Source: Lichenostomus cassidix (taxonomy: Eukaryota; Chordata; Aves; Passeriformes; Meliphagidae). From it: DNA of 64,000 bases. This document shows positions 38,001 through 50,829 of this stretch, piece after piece. Positions within the stretch are counted from its first letter, which is position 1. Each line of letters begins with the position of its first letter. The DNA is taken from positions 91,347,405 through 91,411,404 of the forward strand of contig CM039182.1 of the NCBI GenBank assembly GCA_008360975.2, given 5' to 3'. The notes beneath the pieces are model-generated. The model ran no database searches and was not told the DNA's origin. It was given only the letters and a program-made list of their open reading frames with translations. A program made the translations under genes and the position numbers.

Positions 38001-41000
38001 AAATAGCAAAGCTTACATGGAGACTGGACAGCTGGGTCTTCATGGGCTCAAAATGGAGTGTAGTTAGTGCAGTTTTTACCAAGTGCTTCTGAAGCACAGT
38101 GGTGCTGGTCCTCACAGAAGCCACAGCTGATCCATGATCTCCCCCAGTCCCAGAACAGGGAGGAAGACTAGACTGATTGCCCACGGTTGGGTCCAGGATG
38201 GATTAGAGCAGTAAATTAAAAAGTTACATGTGTATGAAGTGCAGGTGTCAGACATGAAGGGAAACTTCTTGTGGCAGCAAGCACAGTCCATTGTGAGAGC
38301 ATCCCAGGAGAGAGAGATGTCAGTGCTTACTAACTGGTACAGACCACTGGCAGTGAAATAACACAAAATGCTGAGGGCTCAGCTAGATGGGAAACTGCAG
38401 AAAAGGCAAAGTAGCACAGGGAAAAGTTGCTGCTGAGAGCCTTATGGGAACAAAAGAAGAGAAAACTTGGAGCAACAAGAGGGTAACAGTGCAGAAATCA
38501 GAACATAAATATGTACGGTAAGCTGCGTAACTGTATAAAAAGGCTGTACACAAAACCTATGAAACCTATTAAAAGCTAATATACCTGCATCTTTCAGAAA
38601 ATAGGCAATCCATTTATTGTTGCTGTGACTATGTTATTGCCAACTCTAGATTTTGAGCAGGTGAAACTGGAATTGCTCTGTCAAAACTAATAGAGACAGC
38701 AGTTTGCAGCAGCAGGAGAATCAGGTCTTGTCTGTTTGCATGGAACCCATGTCAAGGCAGTGTGTGAAGAGATTCCTCTGCTGTTTCCTAAAAATAGAGT
38801 ATCTGCTTGCATCAGTGATGCAGTGTTATCATGTATGTTACTAGGACTGGATAAACCATTTAGCCTTTTGGTTGTTATTCACAGATCATTCACGAGCTGA
38901 TCTTCGTTGCTCAGGATAGATTCATATTTCAAAGACCTCACCTGAAGTTTTAGAAGGAAAATCTTGTCTATGCTTATGAGTTGTTAACTTTGGCTATTTG
39001 CTGCTTGTGACATACAATTGGTCATTTCAATTGCATGGCAGTTTTTATGCTCCATGATTGGACACATGAATTACTTTGCAAATTTAATCAGTGGAAACTG
39101 TAGCAATGACAAAATAATTCACTCATAGATGGATAGGAACCAATGCCCAAGTTACATCCTTTTAGTTCCATGTAATGTGGTGTTTAAAATCCATGGCTAA
39201 ATAATTTGAAGTACAGGCCTGTGAATATACTCTATGAAGACAGCTGTCATTGTCAACCAGGGCAATAGCTGTGAACCAAAATAGAGTTGTAGAAGACAAA
39301 GCAAAGAAGGTTTCTTTCACAAGACCTGCATTCCATGTAATCATATTGATTATTATTAATTGCACCAAAAGCATTCAATTCTATGTTGTGGGCTTCTAAA
39401 TGAAACTTCTCATTATGTGTCCAGATTCAGCATCTGAATAACTCATCTGTATTTTCCTGTATTATCTTTCTGCTCTTTTAGATATTTGGAATACACTGGC
39501 AATTCAGAGGTCTTTGGGGTTTTTCCTGTTTTCCATGCTATGTGTTTCCCTCTGGGCTGTTTGTTTTGTACGTCTGTAATTGAAGCTGACTCTGCATCAT
39601 ATTTTTCTTCATTCTAGATGCCAGGTTTTCTGGTCCATCTACAGTGTTTTATTGGGCAGATTTATCCTCCTGCTTCCTTCTGAAATCAGAAGAGAGAGAG
39701 TGATGAACACATCTGTCTTTTTTAAGCCTCTGTTCAAAATTATAATACCTCTTTCTAGCAATGGACCAGTATTTGGCACAGAATTTTTTCACTCAGTTTT
39801 TTGCATGTTCCTTCTAACTATGTTGCCCATTGATCTTTTCTGATATAGCTATTTTTAGCAGGGTACATTTTTTTAAATTTGCGGTTTACCATTATCATCC
39901 TTTTTGTGCATTCTCTATATTTTTATTGCTAATGTTTGACTAGAATTTCTGCATCTTCTACATTTCACAATTTTTTTCTTCCCCAGCATGAATTCTTTTC
40001 TACTTGCAAATTTACAGCTTTTTTGCTTTTTTTTTAATACCCAGTAGAATGTTCTTGAAAAATTTCCAGTTCCTATTAGTATTTCCCACATTAAATTGAT
40101 GTTCCTAGCATGTTAAAGCAACAGGGTTTCTTAAGCTTGGACAAATTGTCCCTTTCTGTTTCTAAGTGGTATCACATTCAATGTGCATGAAGCAGACAAA
40201 AGAGAGTTGTGATTACAGGTAGCCAAGTAGACAGGTCTTTACCATTTGATGGAGCTCCAGCAACTAAAGTGTCTGTATGGGTTGCAAAATGCCTGTGAAG
40301 GCAATGGTCTAGTGGGATGTAGGAAAAATACAAGACTTCACTAGTACAGGTATGTAGTTTATGAATATATAAATATATGTATGTAGTTTATACATAAATA
40401 TATGTATATTGGCCGTGCATGCTCAAAAATTTTTAAATTACAGGGGCTCACAGAAGCAAAGGTTTAGAGACCGCTGCTTGACGAGTAAGGTTGATCACTG
40501 TTAGATTTCAGTGATCCTAAAGTCATGATCAGCCTGCACAGCCCATTTCTGGCTTGTCCTGGCCACTGCTGGGATGCTGGATTAGAGGGACCTTCGCTTG
40601 GAACTATCACGAGTCCTTATGCAGTCTTAATACATAAAATTAAAACCTTCTGCAATTGTAGATCATCTGCAGCTTTCTGACAATTTCTGACAATACATAG
40701 GTTTAAGTTAAACTTCTTTTTTCCCCTCTTGCCTCCCTACTGAATTACCATCTTTTAAACGGTCCAGTCATAAATCACCCTTCTAATAGTCAGTATGGAA
40801 AGCAAGCCCGTTACATGATATTTTCTTTTTTTTATTACCTACTCTGATTGTAATAAATATACAGACATTTACAGTGACATCCTTTGCTTTATACATTTTG
40901 ACATGTACGTTTCTGTGACTGGTTTGGACTCCACTAACTTGATGCTGACAGCTCTTCACATTGTGGGGTGAGTGGGCTACAATTTGAGATTCAAATCAGT

Positions 41001-41844
41001 AGTTCCAGATCTAAAAGGGTTCCTATGGTCTAGAAATTTCTAGGTTTAAAATCAGGATTGAACCAATAACTAAGCTCTTATTTTAGGGCAGCCTGTTAGA
41101 AATGCTCTCCTTTGCAGCTTCGTCTGTCTCTATCTCTCTCTAAGAGCAGAAAACACTGTAATTTTGATAGGATTTACTTTTTAGGCCATCTTAACATGCC
41201 TCCTAGCCCTGCAAACCTGATGGGTTTTGCAGTCCTGGCTGAGTCTGATTGAAGCTGACATCTGTGGGCTTCTGTGAGGGATGTGGGAAGAACGTACTAA
41301 ATACGTCAAATTAGAGTCTCCCCAAGCAATTTGACGATTGTTAATCTGAAAGCACCGCTTTGGAAAAGTGTGCTGACTCATGGCATGAGAGAGGAAGGAT
41401 TTACTTTTTAAAGCAATGGGCTAGTATGGTAGGATCTGGATTAACTTCTTAACTTTTCCAAAGTTGCCACACAACTGAACCAATCTCTAAATGCCTCTGT
41501 CCACGAAAGTTCTCTCCATACAGCAACTATAATTTTTTTCCTCTGTCTCTTTTCATTTATTGTAAATGTATTTGGACCTGAAGGTGTCTATGGATATCTC
41601 CAATTATGTAAGTGAAGAGAACTTGGCACAATGGACCCCTTACTTCAACTGGGAGTTCTGCAGGCTGCTCCTGTGCAAATAATATATGGCAGTAAGATTC
41701 CAAAAAGTACCCATGGCTATTCTTGCTTATATTTGATACTACAGGTATGCAACAGATCTAAAAATTCAGTGAAAGTATCCTGACAGCACATAGGTAAATA
41801 AGTGTCTATTAATAACATTGCAGACCTGTAAGGAAAGGGCAGGA
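29076..41844. other. Intergenic, no gene seen
   Basis: About 12.8 kb between STX17 and NR4A3 without a recognisable gene or large mobile element. Local items are a 12-bp tandem array at 31,075-31,122, a (TA)n/T-rich stretch at about 33,859-33,884, a degenerate 24-bp repeat pair with period 118 (36,220-36,361), a small CpG-containing patch near 34,070-34,120, and AT-rich repeats near 40,355-40,410. Open frames of 60-96 codons occur on both strands at the density expected by chance. Confidence 0.65.
31075..31122. repeat. Four-unit 12-bp tandem repeat
   Basis: The unit ttttactgttgg occurs twice exactly, followed by two diverged copies (ttttactgttag, ttttactgctcc). Confidence 0.95.
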
Positions 41845-42220
41845 ATCACAGAACCACAGAATGGTTTGGATTTGGATGGAACCTTTAAAGATCATCCAGT
41901 CCAGTATCCCTGTAATGGGCAGGGACACCTTCCACTAGACCAGGTTGCTCAAAGTCACATCCAGCCTGGCCTTGCACACTTCCAGGGATGGGAAGTGGTC
42001 TTTCTTCTAAGCCTTCTTTCTGCATTGGAAGTTTGCAATCAGGTCTCCCTGAAGCCTTCTCTTCTCTAGACTGAACAACTCCATCTCTCTCAGCCTGTCT
42101 TCATAGAAGGGCTGCTCCATCCCTTTGATCATTTCCATGGCTTTCCTTTAAACCCTCTCCTACAGGTCCGTGTCCTTCTTACACCAGGGACCCCCTAACT
42201 GGACAGGTGAGGTCTCACGG
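41845..42220 (-). mobile_element. CR1 LINE 3' fragment
   Basis: The reversed CR1 terminus (aatcacagaaccacagaatg) is followed by 'aaagatcatccagtccagta', 'cagggacaccttccactaga' and, near the other end, 'ggacaggtgaggtctcacgg'. A deletion removes the usual 'hydrophobic ORF end' block around 42,000. Minus orientation. Confidence 0.92.
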
Positions 42221-44349
42221 GAACACAAACAAGACCCAAACCTGGGAAAACCAGGTTAGTTTTAAGCCAGATGAGTTCCTTGCTGTTTCTGCTCCCATCA
42301 ACATGATCCCTGCCCCTGGCCCAAGGAAGGGAAGGCACTGCAGAGGGAAGAAGTGAGTGTGGTGTGTTGGTGTCCCTGCTGCTGACAGAAGTTCTGCCGT
42401 GCACCAGCTGGTCACATTGGCAAAGCTGCAGCCCAAATGAGCTTGAGCTGCAAGAGTAATGCAGTATGGAAAAGTGGAAAATGCCACCACCAAATAGCAT
42501 TTCCCACCATATTTATTTGATTTCTGGATTTTTTTTTCTACTCCTGAGAGTCCAGCAGCATGATTCTGAAGCCTTTTAATGTTGTCTTAACTGCTCCATC
42601 TCATGGAAAGAGAGGCTGATTCGGAGACCTGGAGTAAAACAATCTTTTTTAAAATAGTCTCAAGTTTCATAAGAGAATTTGAAGGTTTCAGTTAAGTTAA
42701 TGACATATATTTTTATTTATATATTATCTATATTTATCTATATTTTTAATTTCTCAGGTTCAGCCATCCTTGATAACTTACCTTGAATAGTCTTTCACTG
42801 AAAGCTATCACTTAGGTCCAAAGTGGGTGTAATTCTGCATCTGAACATGGCAATGGATCCTGATTCTTTCCAAAAGACTGAACTGTGTCAGCTTGCCCAG
42901 TGGATGGAAATACTTTCCACTGTGCTTCCCTCAAGAGATCAGTTTAAAACAGAGCATCATTGCTTCTGTAAAATTTGACAGAACCCTCCAGCTTTGGCAT
43001 TTTATTTTAATGATTTAAATTTGTTCCCTAACTCCTTAATTTCAAAGGGGCAGCAGTCTACCAGAGTTTCCTTTAGTAATCAGACAAAAAGCAGATGTTC
43101 ATGCTGAATATTGCACAGCTCTGTACAGCAGGCAGGAAACTTCATGTAATAAAATTACTCAGTGTGGAAATTCTTGACTGTGGCCCAGTTCACAAAGCTT
43201 GCAAAAAGCCCTGTCATGAGTCTGACCATGCCCTCTGAAATTAAGGATAGGGGGAACAAAGTTAAATCATGAAAATAAGGCCCCAAAGACTGAAGGGCTT
43301 TGTGTTCAAGTTTCTCAAAAGCATTAGGAATAGGTTTTAAAATTGATCTTTGCAGTGGACCACAGCAGGAGGCATTGTCAAAAACTGGGCAAGCTGGCAC
43401 AGTCCAGTCTTTCCTCAAAAAACAGGGAGGTAAAACATAAACTTCTGAGGCAACAGGCTTTTTTTCATTTCAAGGCTTTAGATGTCAATGTCAGCTTGTC
43501 TCGGTGTCTGTTAGAATACAGGGCTTCTTCCAATGGTTCACTTTTGTCTTGAATGTCCAATTAAAGTTGGTTTTTTTTTTTTTTTTTGCTTTATAAAGTC
43601 TATACTGTTTATTTCAGTAAGACCTCTTTATCAAGTAAAGTAATTCTTCTGGTTTCAACTATAATCTCCTAAAAAGACTCAGTAATGTACCATCAAGGCC
43701 AACTCTCATTCCTTCATACCTAGTGAGATATTTTTCCATAATGAAAAGGTTTTCTGCCTCCCCATCACATCGGGAAAGAAGATGGTGATGAGACTCAGAA
43801 TTTGTTCTTTGAACACTCTTTTGCTGTTAATAATGTACAAAATCCTTTCTGTATTACAAACAAGTAATATGATTTTATCTGTAACCTAACAAAGATAGTT
43901 CAGGTGATTCCATTATTCTTCTCTTGCATTTTAGTAATTTGTAGTGTCTTGGAGTATAAATATACTCTAACCAATTTGATTTATCATCTTCCTTTTCAAA
44001 TTAGGGCAGTACTGGCATATTTTCTCTCCTTGGTTTTGTTTGGATATCCTTGTTATGGGAAAACGAGTTTGGCAACCAGATGGGACTTGTTCTTAAATGA
44101 GCTGCAGAATGTGAATCTTTTACTTTGCATGGTAGACACTTCTCTTTCTTACCCTGAGCATGCAAAATAAAGTAAAACCTCCCTCCTGCTGGTGATACCA
44201 TCAAAAATGTACCTTATTCCTTTGTTAGCAAATGAATATGTTCTACTTTTTGAGAGGCTCAAAAGTTCACTACCAACAGAGGGTTTGATAAAACTTTTGA
44301 GATAAGACTTTTGGGAACTAACTCAATTGGATAACCATAATACATGATT
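42221..44349. other. Intergenic, no gene seen
   Basis: Unassigned sequence. It contains an AT-rich tract at about 42,705-42,750 and a T17 run at 43,571-43,587. Open frames at 42,195-42,500 and 43,155-43,418 (-) show no known domain. Confidence 0.7.
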
Positions 44350-45150
44350 ACTCATAGAGCTATAGAATGGCTGGGGTTGGAAGGGACCTTAAAGATCATC
44401 TAGTTCAAAATCCCCTGCAATGGGCAGAAACACCTTCCACTAGGCTAGATTGCCCAAAGCCCCATCCAGCCTGGCCTTTAATAGTTCCAGGGATGGGGCA
44501 TCCACAGCTTCTCTGGGCAACCTGTTCTAGTGTCACATAACCTTCAGAGTAAGGAATTTCTTCCTAATGTCTAATACAAATTTGTCCTCTATCAGTTTAA
44601 AACCATTGTCCCTTCTCCTAGCACTACACTCCCTGATAAGGAGTCCCTCTTATCTTTTCTCTAGGCCTTCCTAAAGTACTGGAAGGTCAAGACAATGTCT
44701 CCCAAGGCCTTCTCTCTTCCATCTGAACAACCCCAGGTCTCTCAGCCTGTACTCATAGGAAAGTGTTCCAGCCCCCAGTCATCTTTCTGGGCCTCTTCTG
44801 GATGCACTTGAGCAGTTCCATGTCCTCCTAATATTGGGGGTCTTAACCTGAACACAATACTCCAGGTGAGGTCTCACTAGAATGGAGAGGAAGGATCACA
44901 TCTCTTAACCTGCTGGCCATTCTTCTTTTGATGAATCCCAGAATACAATTTTCTTTCTGGGCTCTAAGCACACAGTGCAGGCTTATATTCAGTTTTTCAC
45001 CTGCCAGTCCTGCTGAGCCCTTCTCCACAGGGCTGCTCTCAGTTGGCTCATCATCCAGCCTGTATCCATGTTTGGGATTGACACAGGCACAAGACTTTGC
45101 ACTTGGCTTTGTTAAACTTCATGAGGCTCATGTGGGCCAAGCTCTCTATA
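44350..45150 (-). mobile_element. CR1 LINE 3' fragment (about 0.8 kb)
   Basis: This is the longest minus-strand CR1 here. It runs from the reversed terminus (tagaatggctggggttggaa) through 'tccagggatggggcatccac', 'ctctcagcctgtactcatag', 'ctccaggtgaggtctcacta' and 'tttgttaaacttcatgaggc', the last corresponding to the coding block for HEV/NKS-type residues upstream in ORF2. Several indels break the frame. Confidence 0.93.
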
Positions 45151-46134
45151 CTATCATATAATAAATTGTCTATAAATGCTTTTGATATGCTCGAATTCTG
45201 ATTTTTGGATGTTCACAGAGCTTAAGCTTTTGTGAACAGAAGGCTTGTAGTCTGCCTTGAGCAAGATTTAGCATCTACCTTTAAAAGTAACTTGGAAGAT
45301 ACAGCTAAGCCTCCATACCTTTCCTTACTACTTTTGCACATGCTGGCGTAGAAGCCAGCTGGTTGTACTGAAACTTGAACTAATTTGAAGTGTAAGAAAC
45401 GGAGCTTAACACAAATGCAGGTAGGACTGCAGTTGCTTCTTAACCGGGTGTGTAAGAATGTGTAAGAAAAGGGGCTGCAAATCAGAGGAGGTATTAACTG
45501 AATCCTGAGGTCACGGGGGAAAAAACCTGTATGCAGACTAAAGAAGTAAATTGTTAAAGTAAGGTATAGTGAGAAATGGATAAAAGAGGGAAAATTATAT
45601 GGGACCGTGCTGAAAACATTCCAAGTTGCCAACCCTAATTAGTGTTTTGTGAAATCCCTGACTGTTGCCATGGCGATAAATGTGATACTACAAATGCAGC
45701 ATTCTGACTTCTTCACACGATCAAGCAAAGTTGGAAAGGAGCAAATCCCTATGTAAACATCAATATTGTCAATTAATTAGGAAACACAGCAAGATAAATA
45801 ATAAAAACCCATGAAAGGTAAATTAATTTCTGTTCTCTGCCTGCTATATTTGAAAGTTTCCCCAGTATCAAGCATTTCTGTAATTCACTTTCATTCTACA
45901 GTAATGTTTTATCACAGACCACAATGGAAGTTGATGTGAAGAGAGTTTTTTAATACGTTATTTAGCAAGTTAAAGACTTTGGCTTCTTTGAGCTATTTCA
46001 GCTGCTTAAAACCATTTCTTTCTTTAAATGTCACTTACCATGTTTATTTATTTATTCGTTTGTTTGAGATAAAATTCAACCTAAATAAGCCCAGAGTTCT
46101 CTGTTCCTTTAAGAAAAACTGATAAACAATCTAA
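45151..46134. other. Intergenic, no gene seen
   Basis: This contains a 136-codon open frame on the minus strand (45,222-45,632) with no recognisable family or splice context, repeated gtgtaagaa words near 45,390-45,470, and an RFX X-box-like sequence at 45,664-45,677. Confidence 0.6.
45664..45677 (+). promoter_or_regulatory. RFX X-box-like motif
   Basis: gttgccatggcgat agrees with the symmetric X-box GTTGCCATGGCAAC at 12 of 14 positions. The left half-site is perfect. It is about 5 kb beyond the predicted NR4A3 3' end. Binding is inferred from the motif only. Confidence 0.3.
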
Positions 46135-47438
46135 GATGGAGCACATCACCCTGAGTGCCAGTTCATGGCATGTACAGGACAACCAGGGGATCAGGTCCAG
46201 ACAACATGGGTTTATGAAAGGCTGGTCCTGCTTGACCAACTTGATCTTCTATGACAAGGTGACCCACTTAGTGGATTAAAGAAAGACTGTGGACGTTGTC
46301 TACCTAAACTTCAGTTAAGTATCTGACATCATTGCCCATGACATTCTCCTGGAGAAACTGTCTTCCTATAGCTTGGATGGGTGTATTCTTTGCTGCATTC
46401 TGGATGGCTGGGCCCAGAGAGTGGTGGTGAATGGAGTTACATCCAGCTGGTGGCTGGTCACAAGTGATGTTCCCCAGGGCTCAGTGTTGGGGCCAGTCCT
46501 GTTTAGTATCTTTATCAATGATGTGGATGAGGGAATCGAGTGAACCCTCAGTAAGTTTGCAGATTCTCACCAAGTTGGGTGGGAATATCAACGTACTGGG
46601 TGGGAACATCAATCTGTGGGAAGGCTCTGCAGAAGGATTTGTACAGACTGGGTGGATGCTATGAGGCCAACCGAATGAGGTTCAACAAGGTCAAGTGCCA
46701 GGTCCTGCCCTTGGGTCACAACAACTCCAGGCAGTGCTACAGGCTGGGTGCAGACTGGCTGGAAATGTGCTGGTGGAAAATGACCTGGAAATGCTGTTTG
46801 ACAGGAGCTGAACATGAGCCAGCCTGTGCCCAGATGGCCAAGGAGGCTGATGGCATCCTGGCCTGTATCAGGAATAGTGTGGCCAGCAGGTCCAGAGGAG
46901 GGATCATCCCACTGTACTCAGCATTGGTGAGGCTGCACCTCAACTCCTGTGCTCAGTTTTGGGCCCCTCACTACAAGAAGGACATTGAGGTGCTGGACTG
47001 TGTCCAGAGAAGGGCAATAGAGCTGGTGAAGGGATGGGAACTGCCATGAGCAGCAGCTGAGGGAGCTGGGGAGAAGAGGAGGCTCAGGGGTGGCTTTATC
47101 ACTCTCTACAACTGCCTGAAAGAGGAGTGTATCCAGGTGGGGATTGGTCTCTCCTCCCAGGTAACAAATGACAGAAGAGGAAATGGCCTCAAGTTGTGCC
47201 ATGGAAGGTATAGACTGGATATTAGGAAAAATTTATTCACTGAAAGGACTGTCAGGCATTTGAATGGGCTGCCCAGAGAAGTGATGGAGTCACCATCTCT
47301 GGGGGTATTTAAAAGGCAAGTAGATGTGGCACCTGGGGATGTGTCTTATTCATGGACTTGGCAGTGCTAGGTTAACTGTTGGACTCAATGATCTTACTGG
47401 TCTTTTACAACCTAAATGTTTTGATGATTCTATGAAAA
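46135..47438 (+). mobile_element. CR1 LINE, 1.3-kb ORF2 reverse-transcriptase remnant
   Basis: This is the 3' third of a CR1 element in plus orientation. The encoded blocks run in order: the HGFMKG-SCLT block (from 46,207), the palm block ending [19 protein letters not shown], the catalytic box, EANRMRFNKVKCQVLPLGHNN, ILACIRNSVASRSR, FWAPHYKKDIEVL, and the terminal [17 protein letters not shown] stretch. It ends at gattctatga near 47,432. At least two frame changes break it, and the FADD box reads FADS followed by H instead of T, so it is dead. It is non-LTR, not retroviral. Fragments of 77 and 156 codons are still open. Confidence 0.95.
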
Positions 47439-47573
47439 TATTAAACCATGTGGAAAAAGCCCTTTTTTCCCCATGGTCTTTATTTTGCGTGACTTCAGAA
47501 CCTTGTACAACTTGAGTAGTTTCACTATACACACACAAGGTTCTTACCATATACAGAACATCATTTACATCTG

Positions 47574-48160
47574 TGCCATGGTTTAACCCCAGCAGCCAAC
47601 TTAACCCCACACAGCCACTTGCTCACTCCCCACTGGCTGCTGGGAGACAGCATCAGAAGAGTAAAAGGGAGAAACTCCTGGGTTGAGATAAAGACAGGTT
47701 AATAGAGAAAGCAAAAGCTGCCCATGCAAGCAAAGCAAAACAAGGGATTCATTCATCCCTTCCCATGGGCAGGCAGGTGTTCAGCCATGCCCAGGAGAGC
47801 AGGCCTCTATCATGCTTAACAGTGACTTTGGAAGACAAATGCCACCACTCTGAATGTCCCCACCTGCCTTCTTCTTTCCCCAGTTTTTATTGCTGAGCAT
47901 GATGCCGTATGGTATGGAAAGTCCCTTGGGTCAGTTGGAGACAACTGTCTTGCCTGTGTCCCCTCCCAAGGTCTTGTGTATCCCAGCTTTTATCGCTGGC
48001 AGGGTGGGGGAGCAAGAAAAGTTTTGGCTCTGTGTAACCTCTGCTCAGCAGTAATGAAAATGTCCCTGTGATACCAGCACTGCTTCCAGCACAAATCCAA
48101 AACACAGCTCCATAACAGCTGCTGTGAAGAAAATTAACTCTACCCCAACCAAAACCAGCA
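47574..48160 (+). mobile_element. Solo LTR of an avian endogenous retrovirus (ERVL-like)
   Basis: About 590 bp begins with tgccatggtttaaccccagc and ends with aaaaccagca, giving TG...CA ends. Blocks such as 'aatgaaaatgtccctgtgat', 'cacaaatccaaaacacagct' and 'gaagaaaattaactctaccc' are familiar from an LTR family common in bird genomes. I recall it as ERVL-type without being able to name the subfamily. No internal retroviral genes flank it, so it is a solo LTR. The flanking 5 bp (atctg and taagg) do not match, so no target-site duplication is visible. It starts 135 bp after the CR1 remnant. Confidence 0.82.
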
Positions 48161-50809
48161 TAAGGCAGACTCCCACACTTCTTTATAAAGAAAATCCTTG
48201 GGTTTGTAGGGTTAGGTCAGAATTTTTATCTCGTTTGACTTTCACAGCCATATAACAATTTCAAATATTTAAACTCCTTCTGTGATCAAATGCAGCCAGA
48301 ACATTACATATTATGAATATAAGCATAAAAGTGTCTAATGATAAAAAAAAAACCAGAATAAAATTTGCTATAAGTGTTTCCATATGGTAAACAAGTTTCT
48401 TTTACTTTTATTTGACAAATCACTGCATTGGTAATACTCACAAAAGCAGGTCTGGAATACAATTCTCAAATATGTCATCTGCTGCTAAGAATTTGATTAA
48501 TTGGCACCCCATTTATTCAATTACTGCATCAATAGTCTGGATTTTTAAAAGTTAATCTTTTTTGTCCATTAGTAGTTAATGTTTAATCCATATCTTGCAA
48601 TAATCCTAATAGTTGGTTTCATTAATTTAATAAAGAACAGCTAAATATTTCTTTTCTAAATACTATTTGGTTTGTTTCACAAAATATGTGATTGGCCATG
48701 ATTTTGAATAGTCTCATGGATGACTTCATAAGCAGGGCAAGAAAAGTCAGTTTGAATACCTGGGTTATTTTCAATTTTTCAAGGCTTTTATCATGTTTTT
48801 ATAATTCAATACAGTAGCAACATAATGGAAAGAAAAGGAAAATGAAATAAGAGCATTCATTGGACACCAGCTCAGCAAACAGAAGGTTTTGTTCCCAACT
48901 GTATGACTGAGATGCTGTATGCCCATGGGTTGGCATTCTCCTATTTCTTTTTATTTTGTCTATTTGGACTGGAGTTTCTTCTGGGTGGTTAATGGAGGTG
49001 CTAATTAGCGTAGGTAGCAAAATGGGGTCCTGATCTCTGTTGTGGCCTCTAGGTGTTGCTGTAATACAAATAATTAATCAAAAGACATGTTTCAGTGTCC
49101 ACAGAGGGAGTTGCCAATTTTTCCCAGAACCACGCTTGATTTTATACAGTTCAACCCCTCTTTCTCACTCCTCTCTACAGCATAACTGAAATTTTAGCTT
49201 TGTATATTGGGCTAATGAACCCGAATGTGAAAAGTAAAAGTAGGAAAGCTGTAGAAAGAGATTTGACTCACCTCTACTAAAGTTCCTCATTTTTGGGTGC
49301 CTTTGTGACAGTCTCTTGTCCAAAGATAGTCTCTGCTAGAGGAACCTGTTTTTATATTCCTGACTCAGCCCAGCCTTCCACTGCCAGAGTGACCCACTGG
49401 GCATCACATCCCTTAGCAAGGCCTCTGCTGCTGATGTGGTTTAGGAGCAGAAGGCACACAGGACACAAGTGCAGGTGACTTAGATCAGGATATAGACCTG
49501 TTCTCATGTCTAAGGACACAAAGCCCTAAAATAACTACAAATTGAGATACTTTTGAGTTAAGTAAGGATAAACTTTGCCTTGTAGGGTGAAATTTCACAC
49601 ACCAATGTGGCTTGATCTCAAGGTCTGCCTATTTTGCTCCACAGGGGCTAATATGCAAAGCTCAGTGTCATTATCATTACCAGTTTTAAGATCCGTAGTT
49701 TAAATTTTAAAAATAGGGCACAGAAAAAGCCCCCCAGAAAATAATTTGGAAGAGTTAGAGCAATGTTTTGTTTTGTCACATTTCCAAGGAAGGAGATGCC
49801 AATCCTGCAGCCCACCACAGCACATCATTTGATGTAACCCCCAGCCGAGCAGCTCCTGCAGAGCAGTGCTGGAGCTATCAGTACTCATAGCGATGCCCAA
49901 AATAATGGCAGATGCCTCTCAAAACTGCATTTGTTGGAAATGCATTTGTAGCCAAACAGTTTTGTCTGGCAGGGGATAAGCGATTCCTTCCGCAAAGCAA
50001 CGGCACAAGAAGGAAAGGAGCTGGATGCACGTTTAAAGAAAACGATGCAGGTGCCTGCCAGAGCGATGCCTTGCCAGGGTTTGACGCAATGGGGCTGAAG
50101 ATGGGATGGGAGGGGAGCTCAGTCCTCTTTCTGGCCAGACATAGGTGCTATGAGCCCTGTAGGCATCCACTCCCCATCCCTGTGGCCTCAGCAGCTGTGA
50201 TGATATAACCCCGTTTTGCCATGGGGGGGAAATACAGTGAGGGGTGAATAGCCTCTCTGCTCTGGTCTGTGTGTAGCTTAACCTCTGGGACAACCATGGT
50301 CCAGCTCTCAATATCTGAGATTGCATAACCAGATACTGCAGGCATATATTTATATAAAAGCTATTTTAATCAAAAGACTAGCCATTAAATTGCCAGTGTT
50401 CTTAAGCATGCTTCACCAATTTTTCCACTTTTAAGACTCAAGTAGACAATTTTTTTAATGTTTTATAAATGATAAAAAATTCACATCATATTTTAACAGA
50501 ATTAAGCATACTTATTCAACACACATGGGGCCTCTGAAAAAAATGTTATTCAATTTAATAATTTTAATTTACATTGTATATGTACATGAGCATTTCTTTC
50601 AACCCACAGGTTAACACCACAAAAAAAAGGAAACAAAAAAAATTTAAAAAGAAAAAAAGTACTGTGGTTAGCTGAGTGAAGAAACTCTTGAGACACTGTT
50701 GTCTGAAATAAAAGCAAGGCACTCTCCCTTAACACCTGATATATTCCTGAATTCTGCCTAGACAAAGGCATGTTCACACTGAGAGAGCTCTAAGAATAGT
50801 AGTAGATTT
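48161..50809. other. Intergenic region downstream of NR4A3, no gene seen
   Basis: AT-rich sequence between the LTR and the predicted NR4A3 poly(A) site. Open frames at 49,912-50,208 (+) and 50,033-50,345 (-) overlap on opposite strands in a locally GC-richer patch and resemble no known protein. An alternative, more distal NR4A3 3' end cannot be excluded. Confidence 0.6.
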
Positions 50810-50829
50810 AAAGAATAGTAGTAGATTTA
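50792..50829. repeat. 19-bp perfect tandem duplication
   Basis: aagaatagtagtagattta occurs at 50,792-50,810 and again at 50,811-50,829. The second copy contributes most of the putative minus-strand AATAAA of NR4A3. Confidence 0.95.

Noticed and set aside
41845..42069. 83-codon plus-strand frame in apparent intergenic DNA
   Set aside because: It is antisense translation of a minus-strand CR1 end.
46609..47202. Minus-strand frames of 68-94 codons
   Set aside because: They are antisense shadows of the CR1 reverse-transcriptase remnant.
47350..48105. Open frames on both strands across the CR1 end and LTR
   Set aside because: They lie in mobile-element sequence and correspond to no retroviral or cellular protein.
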